Below, in pieces: positions 28,950-36,915 of a stretch of DNA of 64,000 bases. The stretch lies in the NCBI RefSeq assembly GCF_012910705.2, contig NZ_WTVG02000037.1:248001-312000 (forward strand). Direction: 5' to 3'. The translations under genes were made by a program, and so were the position numbers. Position 1 is the stretch's first letter. Every line of letters starts with the position of its first letter. The DNA comes from Aromatoleum anaerobium (lineage in GTDB: Bacteria; Pseudomonadota; Gammaproteobacteria; Burkholderiales; Rhodocyclaceae). Below the pieces are notes generated by a model. It saw only the letters and a list, made by a program, of their open reading frames with translations. It was not told the origin of the DNA and made no database searches.

Positions 28950-29810
28950 TTAGGCAGCGATGTATTGAACGTACTCTGTCTTGCTTTTTTCCACCTTCCC
29001 CAGATTGACGTGCAGGGACAGCAAAACCGATTCGAGCGTCTTCTTGTCTGTCTGGAGGCTCGTCACGATGGCTTCGCGCAGCGTTCCGCCGGCGGCGATC
29101 ATCTCGCCGAGCATCAGGATCTTGCGGGTTGAAACGTCGACGCCGAGGTCGGGATTGGCGCGAATGCTGTTCGCCACCGCGATGATTTCCCTCGCCTGCT
29201 CATTCGTCACGCCGGTCTTCTTTTCCAGTACCTCGACTTCCACTTCGTTCGGCAGGAAATCCATCGTCGTGACATAGAAGCGGTCGCGCAGGGCGGGGTC
29301 GAGAAGCTCGGTGCCGACGAATTCGGCGCCTTCGTTGAGCGTCGCGAAGAAAACAACGCCCGGCGCGACCTGCAGCAGTCCCAGTTCGTCCATCCATACC
29401 TGACGATCGTCGGAGAGGATGGAGAACAACATGTTCAACGCCTTCGGATGTTCGGGGCGATTAATCTCCTCGAGATGGATGACGCAGTTGGGTGTCTGGA
29501 TGGCCTGCGGGAAGAGGAACTGCTTGTAGCGGGTCTCCCCGTTCTCCAGTGCGTATTCGCCAAACAACTGTCCCGGCTCGGACAGGATGCCGATCTGGAA
29601 GGTCGCCAGCGGCAGCCTGTTGACGGCGGCGTATTGCCGCACCAGCGAGGATTTCCCGCAGCCCTGTTTCCCGACCACCAGGACATTGACGGGATGCTTC
29701 CGGGATATCTTGGCAAATTTATCGAGAAAGCTCTGATTTTCCGTACTTACGTAGTAGTAAGGGTCGACTTCCGGGACGAACAGGCCATTTGCGCTAGGAG
29801 AAATTTTCAT
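28950..29810 (-). CDS. bssE: BssE, MoxR/NorQ-type AAA+ ATPase
   Basis: A 286-residue AAA+ ATPase of the MoxR branch. It has Walker A GKQGCGKSS (about residues 47-55), Walker B IHLEEINRPEH, and a sensor region FFATLNEGAEF. It is known as an essential component for toluene metabolism in Thauera and is thought to act as a chaperone for benzylsuccinate synthase with BssF. It starts 47 nt after bssB. The frame is intact, but it lies downstream of two insertion elements and so is probably poorly expressed from the bss promoter. Confidence 0.9.
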   Translation of the reverse strand: MKISPSANGLFVPEVDPYYYVSTENQSFLDKFAKISRKHPVNVLVVGKQGCGKSSLVRQYAAVNRLPLATFQIGILSEPGQLFGEYALENGETRYKQFLFPQAIQTPNCVIHLEEINRPEHPKALNMLFSILSDDRQVWMDELGLLQVAPGVVFFATLNEGAEFVGTELLDPALRDRFYVTTMDFLPNEVEVEVLEKKTGVTNEQAREIIAVANSIRANPDLGVDVSTRKILMLGEMIAAGGTLREAIVTSLQTDKKTLESVLLSLHVNLGKVEKSKTEYVQYIAA

Positions 29811-29857
29811 GGTGTTTTGTTACAGCCATCAAGAGGTGAACAACGTCGGTCCGATGT

Positions 29858-30103
29858 TCAGACGTGGTCGCGGAAGCTCAGTTTTCCTTCCTCGTGCCGG
29901 GAGCAGGTCGTGTTCTCGACGTCCCTCAGCCAACGTTTCCAGACGCCCCCCATCGCGTGACGGTTGGCGGTGCATTGCCCGCGGTGCGGATCGGTGGGAT
30001 CGGGGGTTTGCCACTTGCAACTCCGGCACGGCCTCGCGGTGCCGACCTCGACATGCGGCTGGTTTTGCAAGCTCTTTTCTGCTTCCATGTTGTAGCTCTC
30101 CAT
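29858..30103 (-). CDS. bssB: BssB, beta (small Fe-S) subunit of benzylsuccinate synthase
   Basis: The protein has 81 residues with Cys in ARPCRSCKWQ, GQCTANRHAMGG and TTCSRH. These fit the small HiPIP-like [4Fe-4S] subunit that binds the BssA surface, and the length equals that known for Thauera BssB. I chose ATG 30103 (MESYN); the frame is open for six more codons upstream. An IS1595-like element lies between it and bssA, so it is intact in sequence but cut off from the operon promoter. Confidence 0.88.
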   Translation of the reverse strand: MESYNMEAEKSLQNQPHVEVGTARPCRSCKWQTPDPTDPHRGQCTANRHAMGGVWKRWLRDVENTTCSRHEEGKLSFRDHV

Positions 30104-30168
30104 ATCGTCTCGTATAACCATAAACAGAGGGGAGCAGGACGCCGCCCCCCTCTTTAGCGGATTTTCTT

Positions 30169-31220
30169 GGCTATGTCACCGTTAGCTGTGGAACCCTCCC
30201 GTGGCGGTCGGGCTCTTACCTCTGAGAGCGAAACCGCGCGGGGTGCCCCATGAAAGCTCATGAATTTGAACGGTGGATCGAGCAGCTGCGGGCGTTGACC
30301 CGGCGGCAGCGCGAACAGGTGAAAGCGTTGCTGGCAAAAGACGATGACGGGGCGCGGTGCAGCACGCTGATCGAATCCCGCCTGGGTGGGGACGGGGGCT
30401 GTCCCCACTGTGGGGCGAAGAGTTTGTATCGGCACGGCCTCGCGGGCGGGCTGCAACGTTACCGGTGCAGAAGTTGCCACAAGACGTTCAACGCTCTCAC
30501 CGGCACGCCATTGGCGAGGTTGCGTAAAAGGGAGAAATGGTTGGCTTACGGCCAGGCGATGCTCGATTCGCTGACGGTGCGCAAAGCGGCAGCGGTGCTT
30601 GGCGTGCACCGGAACACGACTTTTCGTTGGCGCCATCGCTTCCTCACGTGGGCGAAGAACGACCGCCCGGCACATCTGCAAGGTATTACCGAAGCGGACG
30701 AAACGTATCTCCTCGAGTCGGACAAAGGCAGTCGCCGACTGGCTCGCAAGCCGCGCAAACGCGGCGGCGCTGCAACCCAGCGCGGCCTCTCCAACGAGCA
30801 GGTCTGCGTTCTCGTCGCCCGCGATCGCACGGGGCAGACCCTCGATTTCGTCACCGGCAAGGGGCAGATCACCAAGGCTCAACTCAAGACGGTTCTGCCG
30901 CCCGTTCTTGATCCGGATGCGCTGTTGGTGAGTGACGGGAATCCGACCTATCGCTACTTCGCGCTCGATACCGGACTCTCCCATGAGGCGGTCAATTTGA
31001 GCGCCGGCATCCGGGTCCGGGGCGCCTACCACGTCCAGAACGTCAATGCTTACCACAGCCGTCTCCACGCCTGGCTCGGCATCTTCCATGGTGTCGCCAC
31101 AAAGTACCTCCCAAACTACTTGGGCTGGCGCCGCGCCTTGGATGCTCAGCGTATTCGCTCCCCGGATACCCTGCTGGCAGCCGCATTGGGGCAATTTCAA
31201 CAGCGAACGGTGACATAGCC
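30169..31220 (+). mobile_element. IS1595-family insertion sequence at the bssA-bssB junction
   Basis: The element is 1052 bp. Both ends read inward as GGCTATGTCACCGTT, a perfect 15-bp inverted repeat. A perfect 8-bp target duplication, ATTTTCTT, lies at 30161-30168 and 31221-31228. The right copy covers part of the bssA stop codon (31227-31229), so the element landed at the end of bssA without changing its protein. Its transposase points against bss transcription. Eight-bp duplications are typical of the IS1595 family. Confidence 0.93.
30250..31218 (+). CDS. IS1595-family (ISXO2-like) transposase
   Basis: The protein has 322 residues. The N-terminal zinc ribbon has CPHCG and CRSCHK, followed by a helix-turn-helix (AAAVLGVHRNTTFRW) and a DDE domain with EADETYL, LVSDGN, and HVQNVNAYHSRL...LPNYLGWRR near the C-terminus. 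The frame is intact, and its 3' end reaches into the right inverted repeat, ending two bases before the element does. Confidence 0.93.
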   Translation: MKAHEFERWIEQLRALTRRQREQVKALLAKDDDGARCSTLIESRLGGDGGCPHCGAKSLYRHGLAGGLQRYRCRSCHKTFNALTGTPLARLRKREKWLAYGQAMLDSLTVRKAAAVLGVHRNTTFRWRHRFLTWAKNDRPAHLQGITEADETYLLESDKGSRRLARKPRKRGGAATQRGLSNEQVCVLVARDRTGQTLDFVTGKGQITKAQLKTVLPPVLDPDALLVSDGNPTYRYFALDTGLSHEAVNLSAGIRVRGAYHVQNVNAYHSRLHAWLGIFHGVATKYLPNYLGWRRALDAQRIRSPDTLLAAALGQFQQRTVT

Positions 31221-31895
31221 ATTTTCTTAGATCTCGACGTTCAGGAACTCGAGATCGGACGCGCTGAAGTCCTGTTCCTGGCGGGCGATGATGGTGTTCT
31301 GCCCGTAGGTTGGAATGTCGACGAACCGGGCGCTGTAGCCGGAAACGCGAACGATGAGGTCATGGTGCTTCTCGGGTTCGCGCTGCGCGGCACGCATTTC
31401 GTCCGTGCTGACGACATTGAACTGAACATGGTCGATATTCAGGTCGTGCCAAGTCTTCATGTACGAGTTCCAGATTTCGAAACCGTGCCTGGAGCGCATG
31501 ATCGGCACCGACAAGCGCTGGTTCAGCAGATTGCCCTTCTGGTTCTTCTGCACCTTGGACACTGAGCGCAACACGGCTGTCGGGCCCTTCTTGTCAGTGC
31601 CCATGTAGGGCGAAATGCCACCGTCGTCTGCCGCCTCGCCACCGAAACGGCCGTCGGGCGTGGGGCCCGTGCGCGAGCCCACTTCCATGTACAGTCCGAC
31701 GGCCTGACCGGTCGGCATGACCGGACCTCCGGAGTAGTTGGTGATCTTGCGCATTTCGCCGCCGATAATCTCCTCGTAGAAGCGGGTGATGATGCCGTCG
31801 GCGTAATCGTCGTCGTTGCCCCACTTCGGCGCCCGCTTGAAGTCGACGCGCATTTCCTCGAAGCCTTCCCAGTTCGCCTTCAATGCCTGGCTGAG

Positions 31896-33412
31896 AGGCT
31901 GTGAAAAATCCCCGGCCAGTTATATGCCTTTGGTATAATTAGGTCTTGCTACGAGGTCTGGATTTGCGCCGATGACGAAGACGCGAGCACGGGTGCTGCT
32001 GCCCAACCGGGGGCAGATGGAGTTTCGGGCGAGTGACCTGGAGTCACTGCTGCCGGAGGGGCATCGGGCGCGCCTGGTGTGGGCGTACGTCGAGCGGCAA
32101 GACCTGTCACGGTTCTACGCCGGGATTCGTGCGGTCGATGGCGGGGTGGGCCGCTCGGCAATCGCGCCGGAGATTTTGCTGGCGCTGTGGTTGTACGCCA
32201 CGCTCGACGGGGTGGGCAGCGCGCGGGCGGTGTCACGGCTGATCGAATCGCATGACGCCTACCGCTGGTTGTGCGGCGGGGTTCAGGTCAATCACCACAC
32301 CCTTTCGGACTTTCGCAAGGATCAGGGCGAAGGGCTGGACGAGTTGTTGAGTGTGAGCATCGCCAGCCTGATGGCGGCCGGGGTAGTCAAGCTCAAACAG
32401 GTGGCGCAGGACGGGATGCGTGTGCGCGCCAGCGCCGGGGCGGGCTCGTTTCGCCGCAAGGAGAAGCTCGAAGGCTACCTGGAGGCGGCGCGTGCCGAAG
32501 TCGCGCGGCTCAAAGCCGAGGTGGAGGCGGACCCGGCGCAGGCCGAACGGGCGCGGGAAGCGGCCCGGCTACGGGCGGCGAAAGAGCGTGAAGCGCGTCT
32601 TGAGAAAGCGCTGGCGCGGCTGCCCGAGATCGAAGCGATCAAGCAGCGGCAAGGCAAAAACCCCGACCAGGCGCGCGCGTCGATGACCGATGCCGAAGCG
32701 ACGGTGATGAAGATGGGCGACGGCGGCTTTCGGCCGGCGTACAACCCGCAACTGGCGAGCGACGCCGACTCGCTGGTGATCGTGGGGGTCGAGGTGGCCA
32801 CCGTCGGCAGCGACCAAGGGCAGATGGTGCCGATGATCGAGCAGGTCACCGCGCGCTGCGGTCGGCTGCCCGAAGCCTGGCTGGTCGATGGCGGCTACGT
32901 CGGACACGAGCAGATCGAGCAGGCGAGCCAAAGCACCGTCGTCTATGGGCCGGTGCCGCAACCCAAGAACAAGGCGGTCGATCCTCACCAGGCGAAGGCC
33001 GGCGACAGCGAAGCGGTGGCGGCCTGGCGGCAACGGATGGGCACGGACGAGGCGAAGGTCATTTACAAGCGGCGAGCGGCAACGGCCGAATGCGTCAATG
33101 CGCACAGCCGCAACCGCGGCCTGCAGCAGTTCCGGGTGCGGGGTCTGGCGAAGGTCAAGTGTGTGATGCTGATCTTTGCTTTGGCGCACAACCTGATGCG
33201 CATGGTCAGCCTCGCACCGGAATTGCTCGGGGTAGGGATAGGTGCGTCTGCCGTTCCCGGAATCGGGGTTTAAGGGGCGAAAAATGGGGAAAAACGTCAA
33301 ATGAACCGTCGATAGCAGCACAAACGGTGCAAAAACCCTATCGCGCCCAGCAAAACGGCGTTAACCCCGCTCGCGCGTCTAATCGGTCCTGCGAACGAAA
33401 GATTCACAAACT
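31896..33412 (+). mobile_element. IS1182-like insertion sequence inside bssA
   Basis: The element is 1517 bp. The ends read inward as AGGCTGTGAAAAATC and AGTTTGTGAATCTTTC, imperfect inverted repeats. A perfect 5-bp duplication, CTGAG, lies at 31891-31895 and 33413-33417, and removing the element plus one copy restores bssA in frame. The single transposase gene runs opposite to bssA. A TATAAT at 31934-31939 may drive it. Confidence 0.9.
31972..33273 (+). CDS. IS1182-like transposase
   Basis: The protein has 433 residues. The N-terminal part matches the InsH/DUF772-type domain (YAGIRAVDGGVGRSAIAPEILLALWLYA). A long charged, probably coiled-coil insert (about 165-230) follows, and the C-terminal DDE part contains VEVATVGSDQGQM, WLVDGGYVG and RRAATAECVNAHSRNRGLQQF. 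The frame is intact. Assignment to IS1182 rather than a neighbouring IS4/IS5-like group rests on overall layout only. Confidence 0.85.
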   Translation: MTKTRARVLLPNRGQMEFRASDLESLLPEGHRARLVWAYVERQDLSRFYAGIRAVDGGVGRSAIAPEILLALWLYATLDGVGSARAVSRLIESHDAYRWLCGGVQVNHHTLSDFRKDQGEGLDELLSVSIASLMAAGVVKLKQVAQDGMRVRASAGAGSFRRKEKLEGYLEAARAEVARLKAEVEADPAQAERAREAARLRAAKEREARLEKALARLPEIEAIKQRQGKNPDQARASMTDAEATVMKMGDGGFRPAYNPQLASDADSLVIVGVEVATVGSDQGQMVPMIEQVTARCGRLPEAWLVDGGYVGHEQIEQASQSTVVYGPVPQPKNKAVDPHQAKAGDSEAVAAWRQRMGTDEAKVIYKRRAATAECVNAHSRNRGLQQFRVRGLAKVKCVMLIFALAHNLMRMVSLAPELLGVGIGASAVPGIGV

Positions 33413-35366
33413 CTGAGTTGTTCGAGGGTGTACTTCTTCTCCTCGAACACCAGCTTCTTGATGGCCACGAGGGAGTTCGCCGCGACGATCGTCGTAATCG
33501 GGTTGTGCCAGCCGTTGGGTTGCTCGGACAGGGCGCAGGCGTCCATACCGAGTTCCATGCAGCCGTCGTCGATTGCGGACACGAAGGGCATCTGCAGGAA
33601 GCGTTGCTCGAAGTAGCGGGACACGTCCTTGGTGCTGATACATAGGTTGATCGCGTACTGGTACTGCTCGCGGAAGGCCTCCCAAACGTCCTCGAAGGTC
33701 TTCAACGACGCGAGATCACCGGTCTTCGGGCCCAGCTGCATGTCGGCGTAGGACCAGTCGTAGCCGCCGTCAAGCGTGATTTCCAGCAGCTTGGCCGGGA
33801 AGATCGAGCCGCCGCCTTCCGAACGGGTCTTTTGCGTCTTGCGGCGGCCGTGGATGCCGGGCGACATGCACAGCACGTTGACCCAGTTGTGGGCTTCCTC
33901 GTCGGTGGCGCCGTTGCCGTTGAGGCTGAACTTGGCGTATTCCTTCATCTGCTCCGTGCCAATCTCGTCGTGCTTGATGGACGGATAGCCGAGACCGTCG
34001 CGGATGCACTCGAAAACCCAGCGCAGCGTCTTTTCACGGTTCTTTTTGGAATAGCGGAAGACGATCGACGGCTCGGCCGTGCGGATCCGCTTGGCCGCCT
34101 CGAGGATGGCATCGGTCATGTCGTTGCAGGCGTCCTCGCCCTTGGCGTTCGTGCCGCCGACGGTGAGGATGAACAGATCGTTTGAACCCGGGAAGATTTC
34201 GCGATAGGCGCGCGACTTGCCGGCGCCGTGCTCGGAAATCTTCAAACGTTCCATCTCGACGAGTTCCACCGCGTCCATGTGGCTCATCGGCTGGAATTTT
34301 TTGTCGATGACGGAGGCCTTGTAGTACGGCCACAGCAGGGTGTCTTCCTTCTGGGCGTAGCCGCTCGCGTAGCGCTCGATGGCGTGGCAGATCAGGAATG
34401 TGAAGAACTTCGCCTGCATCGCATCCTTGAGGCCCTTGCAGGGTTCGGCGGGAATGCGATGGCAGATGTCGGCGATTTCGAGCAGCTCGGCCTGACGCTT
34501 CGGATCGGTTTCGAAGTTCTCGGCGACGATCTTGCACAGACGGGCCTGACGGCGCGACCAGCTGATGACCGCCTTGCAGGCGATGACCATCGCCTTCCAG
34601 TTGTCGATCTTGGCGATGTTGTCCAGGCCCTTGGTGCCGTCCCAGGGGAAGGTGGACATATCGGCCTGGGCTTCGGCGATATGCTTCTCGGCGAGCTTGA
34701 TGCGCGCTAGCAGCCCGTCTTCCAGGACGGTTTCGTAGGGTGGCACAATGCTGTTGTAACCGGAAGCGAAGGAGGGCGCCTCCATACTGCTGACCTGGTA
34801 CATGCGGCCGAGATCCGCCGGGTCGAAGTAGGGCTGGCACTTGCTTTGCAGGCTGTGCGGCTTCCAGTACTCGTTGATCGCCGCCGCCTCGTCGGCCGGC
34901 TGTGGCGAGTAGTCGCTCCTCAGGTAGTCCTGAACCGCCATGTGGGACAGTTCTGGATACAGCGGGAACATGTTGGGATCTTCGGCATGGTAGCCGACGA
35001 TGAATTCGTCCTCTTGAAGCACCAGGGTCGACTTGTTCAGCACGTTCGCCAAGCCGAGCGCGCGACGGATGGCTTCCGGCTGACCCACGCTGGCCTTGTG
35101 CGCTTCGGTCAGATAGCGCATGCGCTCGATGCCGGCCGTGACGCTCTTTTCGATGAACTCGCCGGCGGATGCATGCTTCCAGCGGCAACGCTCCTTCAGA
35201 CGCTTGGTTCTCGCGGTCGAAGGCTTCTGCAGATGCTCGTGCAACTCGTCGGACGGAATTTTCGCTTCCGCCGGATCTTCCGGCGTGAAATTGAGCGTCT
35301 TCCCCTTATATTCCAACACCTTGGCGCTTACTAGTTCGTTCATGACTGTCTCCTCTAGCTTTATGT

Positions 35367-35549
35367 TTATCGCTTCGCGTGAAAGGCTTCGCATCGCGTG
35401 CTGTTCTCGAATATGGGCTTGGAGAGCCAGTACTTGCCTTTTTCATCTTCCTTTTCCCGCACGCAATCAGCCTTGCCGGCTTCGTAGTCATCAGCGCCCT
35501 TGGGGACAGGAAAGAAGTTTGCGCACTGCTTACATGTGGTGGTTTCCAT
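35367..35549 (-). CDS. bssC: BssC, gamma (small Fe-S) subunit of benzylsuccinate synthase
   Basis: The protein has 60 residues with four Cys (Cys6 and Cys9 in CKQC, Cys29, Cys53), the ligands of the HiPIP-like [4Fe-4S] cluster of this small subunit. BssC is needed for stable BssA. AAGGAG lies upstream of the ATG, 18 nt after bssD and 23 nt before bssA. It is upstream of all the insertions and so should still be transcribed from the bss promoter. Confidence 0.9.
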   Translation of the reverse strand: METTTCKQCANFFPVPKGADDYEAGKADCVREKEDEKGKYWLSKPIFENSTRCEAFHAKR

Positions 35550-35567
35550 AGATGAGTCTCCTTTGAT

Positions 35568-36566
35568 TTATGTAATACACCCAGTCCCGGCATCGCGAGT
35601 AATCTCGTGTCTGTCCGTCGTGATGCCAACCAAGCCGCCGATCGTCACGCTCTTGATGCCCGCGAGCTTCAAACCTTTAACCAGTGGCACTACCTTCTCG
35701 GGCGGGTTCTCTTCCACCCCCAAGTATTGGTATTCCTTTTCCCTGCCCAGGGAGCGATATTTGCCTTCTCCATAGACGTGGTAATTGAGAATATCGACAC
35801 CCTCCAGCTGCATGGCGTGGCGACTCAAATAACTGATGTAGTTGTCGAAATCCTGGGGGGAATCGTTGAATCCAGGGATCACGGGAATATGGATGCGGAT
35901 ATTGGCCTTGGATTGCATGAGATGCTCGATGTTGTCGAGTATTGGCTGCAGTGGCCAACCAACGACTTCTTCGTGTTTCTTTGGATTCAGCGACTTCAGG
36001 TCGACGATGAAAAGATCGACAAATTCCAGCAGCGGCTGAATAGCCCCCCAGTTCTTGGGAAAACAGGAAGTCTCGATAGCGACGTGGACGTTGCGCTCCT
36101 TGATTCTGCGCACCAGTTCCAATGTGAATGCGGGATGGTAGAGAGGATCGCCACCGCTGATGGTGACGCCGCCACCGCTATTGCGGTAGAAGGGGGAGTC
36201 GGACAACGCTTCGCGCAGGATGTCCTCGACGCTCATGCGCTGGCCGACGATCGACCTCGCCTCGGTCAGACAGGCGGCGACACAGCGCATGCAGCGTTGA
36301 CAGTCCGTCCGGTCGAGCTCGACTCTCATGCGGCCATCCGACTGACGCACCAGGCGCGATGTTCCGGCCGGACAGACTGCGATGCATCTGCCGCAGCCGA
36401 CGCAGCGGGCGGGGTCATAATAGAACTCCTGCCGCGCATCCTGGGTCTCCGGGTTGTGACACCACGGACAGTGCAGCGGGCAGCCTTTCAGGAAGATCGT
36501 CGTCCTGATCCCCGGCCCGTCCTGCAGGCTGAACCTCTGTATTTCGGTAACAAGAGGAATTCTCAC
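35568..36566 (-). CDS. bssD: BssD, benzylsuccinate synthase activating enzyme (radical SAM)
   Basis: The protein has 332 residues from GTG 36566, with AGGGG six bases upstream; this length agrees with Thauera BssD (331). The radical SAM motif is GCPLHCPWCHNPE (Cys-x3-Cys-x2-Cys). An inserted ferredoxin-like region has two cluster motifs (CVGCGRCIAVCP; CQRCMRCVAACL). GGGVTISGGDPL is the GGE-like SAM-binding segment. It installs the glycyl radical in BssA. A longer in-frame start would run into the promoter region. First gene of the operon, divergent from tdiS. Confidence 0.93.
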   Translation of the reverse strand: MRIPLVTEIQRFSLQDGPGIRTTIFLKGCPLHCPWCHNPETQDARQEFYYDPARCVGCGRCIAVCPAGTSRLVRQSDGRMRVELDRTDCQRCMRCVAACLTEARSIVGQRMSVEDILREALSDSPFYRNSGGGVTISGGDPLYHPAFTLELVRRIKERNVHVAIETSCFPKNWGAIQPLLEFVDLFIVDLKSLNPKKHEEVVGWPLQPILDNIEHLMQSKANIRIHIPVIPGFNDSPQDFDNYISYLSRHAMQLEGVDILNYHVYGEGKYRSLGREKEYQYLGVEENPPEKVVPLVKGLKLAGIKSVTIGGLVGITTDRHEITRDAGTGCIT

Positions 36567-36658
36567 GACAGCCCCTGCGTTTATTGCGAAGGTTGTTGAT
36601 CCGCGTGCATCGGAGGAATCCGGTTCCGGAGCACCCGGGCCTAACGTCGATGTGGTGT

Positions 36659-36704
36659 ATTTAAGCATCGGCTCTCGGTGCGACCAATTGGTGCGAACAC
36701 TTAA
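36659..36704 (-). promoter_or_regulatory. Putative TdiR-type promoter of the bss operon
   Basis: On the minus strand, ttaagtgttcgcaccaattg (36704-36685) is followed after 18 nt and a 2-nt step by TTAAAT (36664-36659). The same arrangement occurs at the bbs and lipoprotein/RND promoters. The motif is partly palindromic (cgaccaattggtgcg). TdiR binding upstream of bssD is established for this group, but the exact bases are my inference. The remaining intergenic DNA up to tdiS (36705-36915) must hold the tdiS promoter; no clear element was seen there. Confidence 0.78.
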
Positions 36705-36915
36705 GGAGAGGAGGGATTGCCCTTAATGCGGCCGGCGCGCGGTGCGCGCACAATCGTGGCAGCGTCGGGCCGCGGAACGGGAGCGATATCCCGCGGCTGT
36801 CGATGCGCCGGTTGCGCCGGTTCGAGCACTATCGTACTGTGGAAGTGGCAGACTGTACGAAGACTGACTGTTTGGTCGACAGAACGTACGGGGCGGCCGC
36901 AAGGAGGCGATGCGC

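Larger units (their letters stand above)
31227..35343 (-). pseudogene. bssA: bssA, alpha subunit of benzylsuccinate synthase, split by an IS1182-like element
   Basis: BssA is the glycyl radical subunit that adds toluene to fumarate to form (R)-benzylsuccinate. Coding sequence runs from ATG 35343 (AGAGGAGA upstream) to 33413 and resumes at 31890-31227. Joining these restores one 864-residue frame (...LEQLSQALKANW...). The active-site Cys492 (NVLCMSPG) is in the upstream part and the radical-bearing Gly828 (RVSGYSARF) in the downstream part, so neither fragment can work alone. The upstream fragment reads into the element and stops after 15 foreign residues. No other frameshift or stop is seen. 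Confidence 0.96.

Noticed and set aside
25367-31228. Composite transposon made of the three insertion elements
   Set aside because: The elements belong to three families with different inverted repeats and each has its own target duplication, so they arrived independently.
31227-31883. C-terminal bssA fragment as an independent 218-aa gene
   Set aside because: It begins at an internal TTG codon with no ribosome-binding site, and joins bssA in frame once the insertion element and one duplication copy are removed.
32569-33321. Long antisense frames such as those opposite the transposase, bbs, ahcY and DUF853 genes
   Set aside because: High G+C coding DNA leaves long open frames on the opposite strand. 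These have Arg/Ala/Pro-rich, low-complexity translations and no family motifs, so they are shadows.
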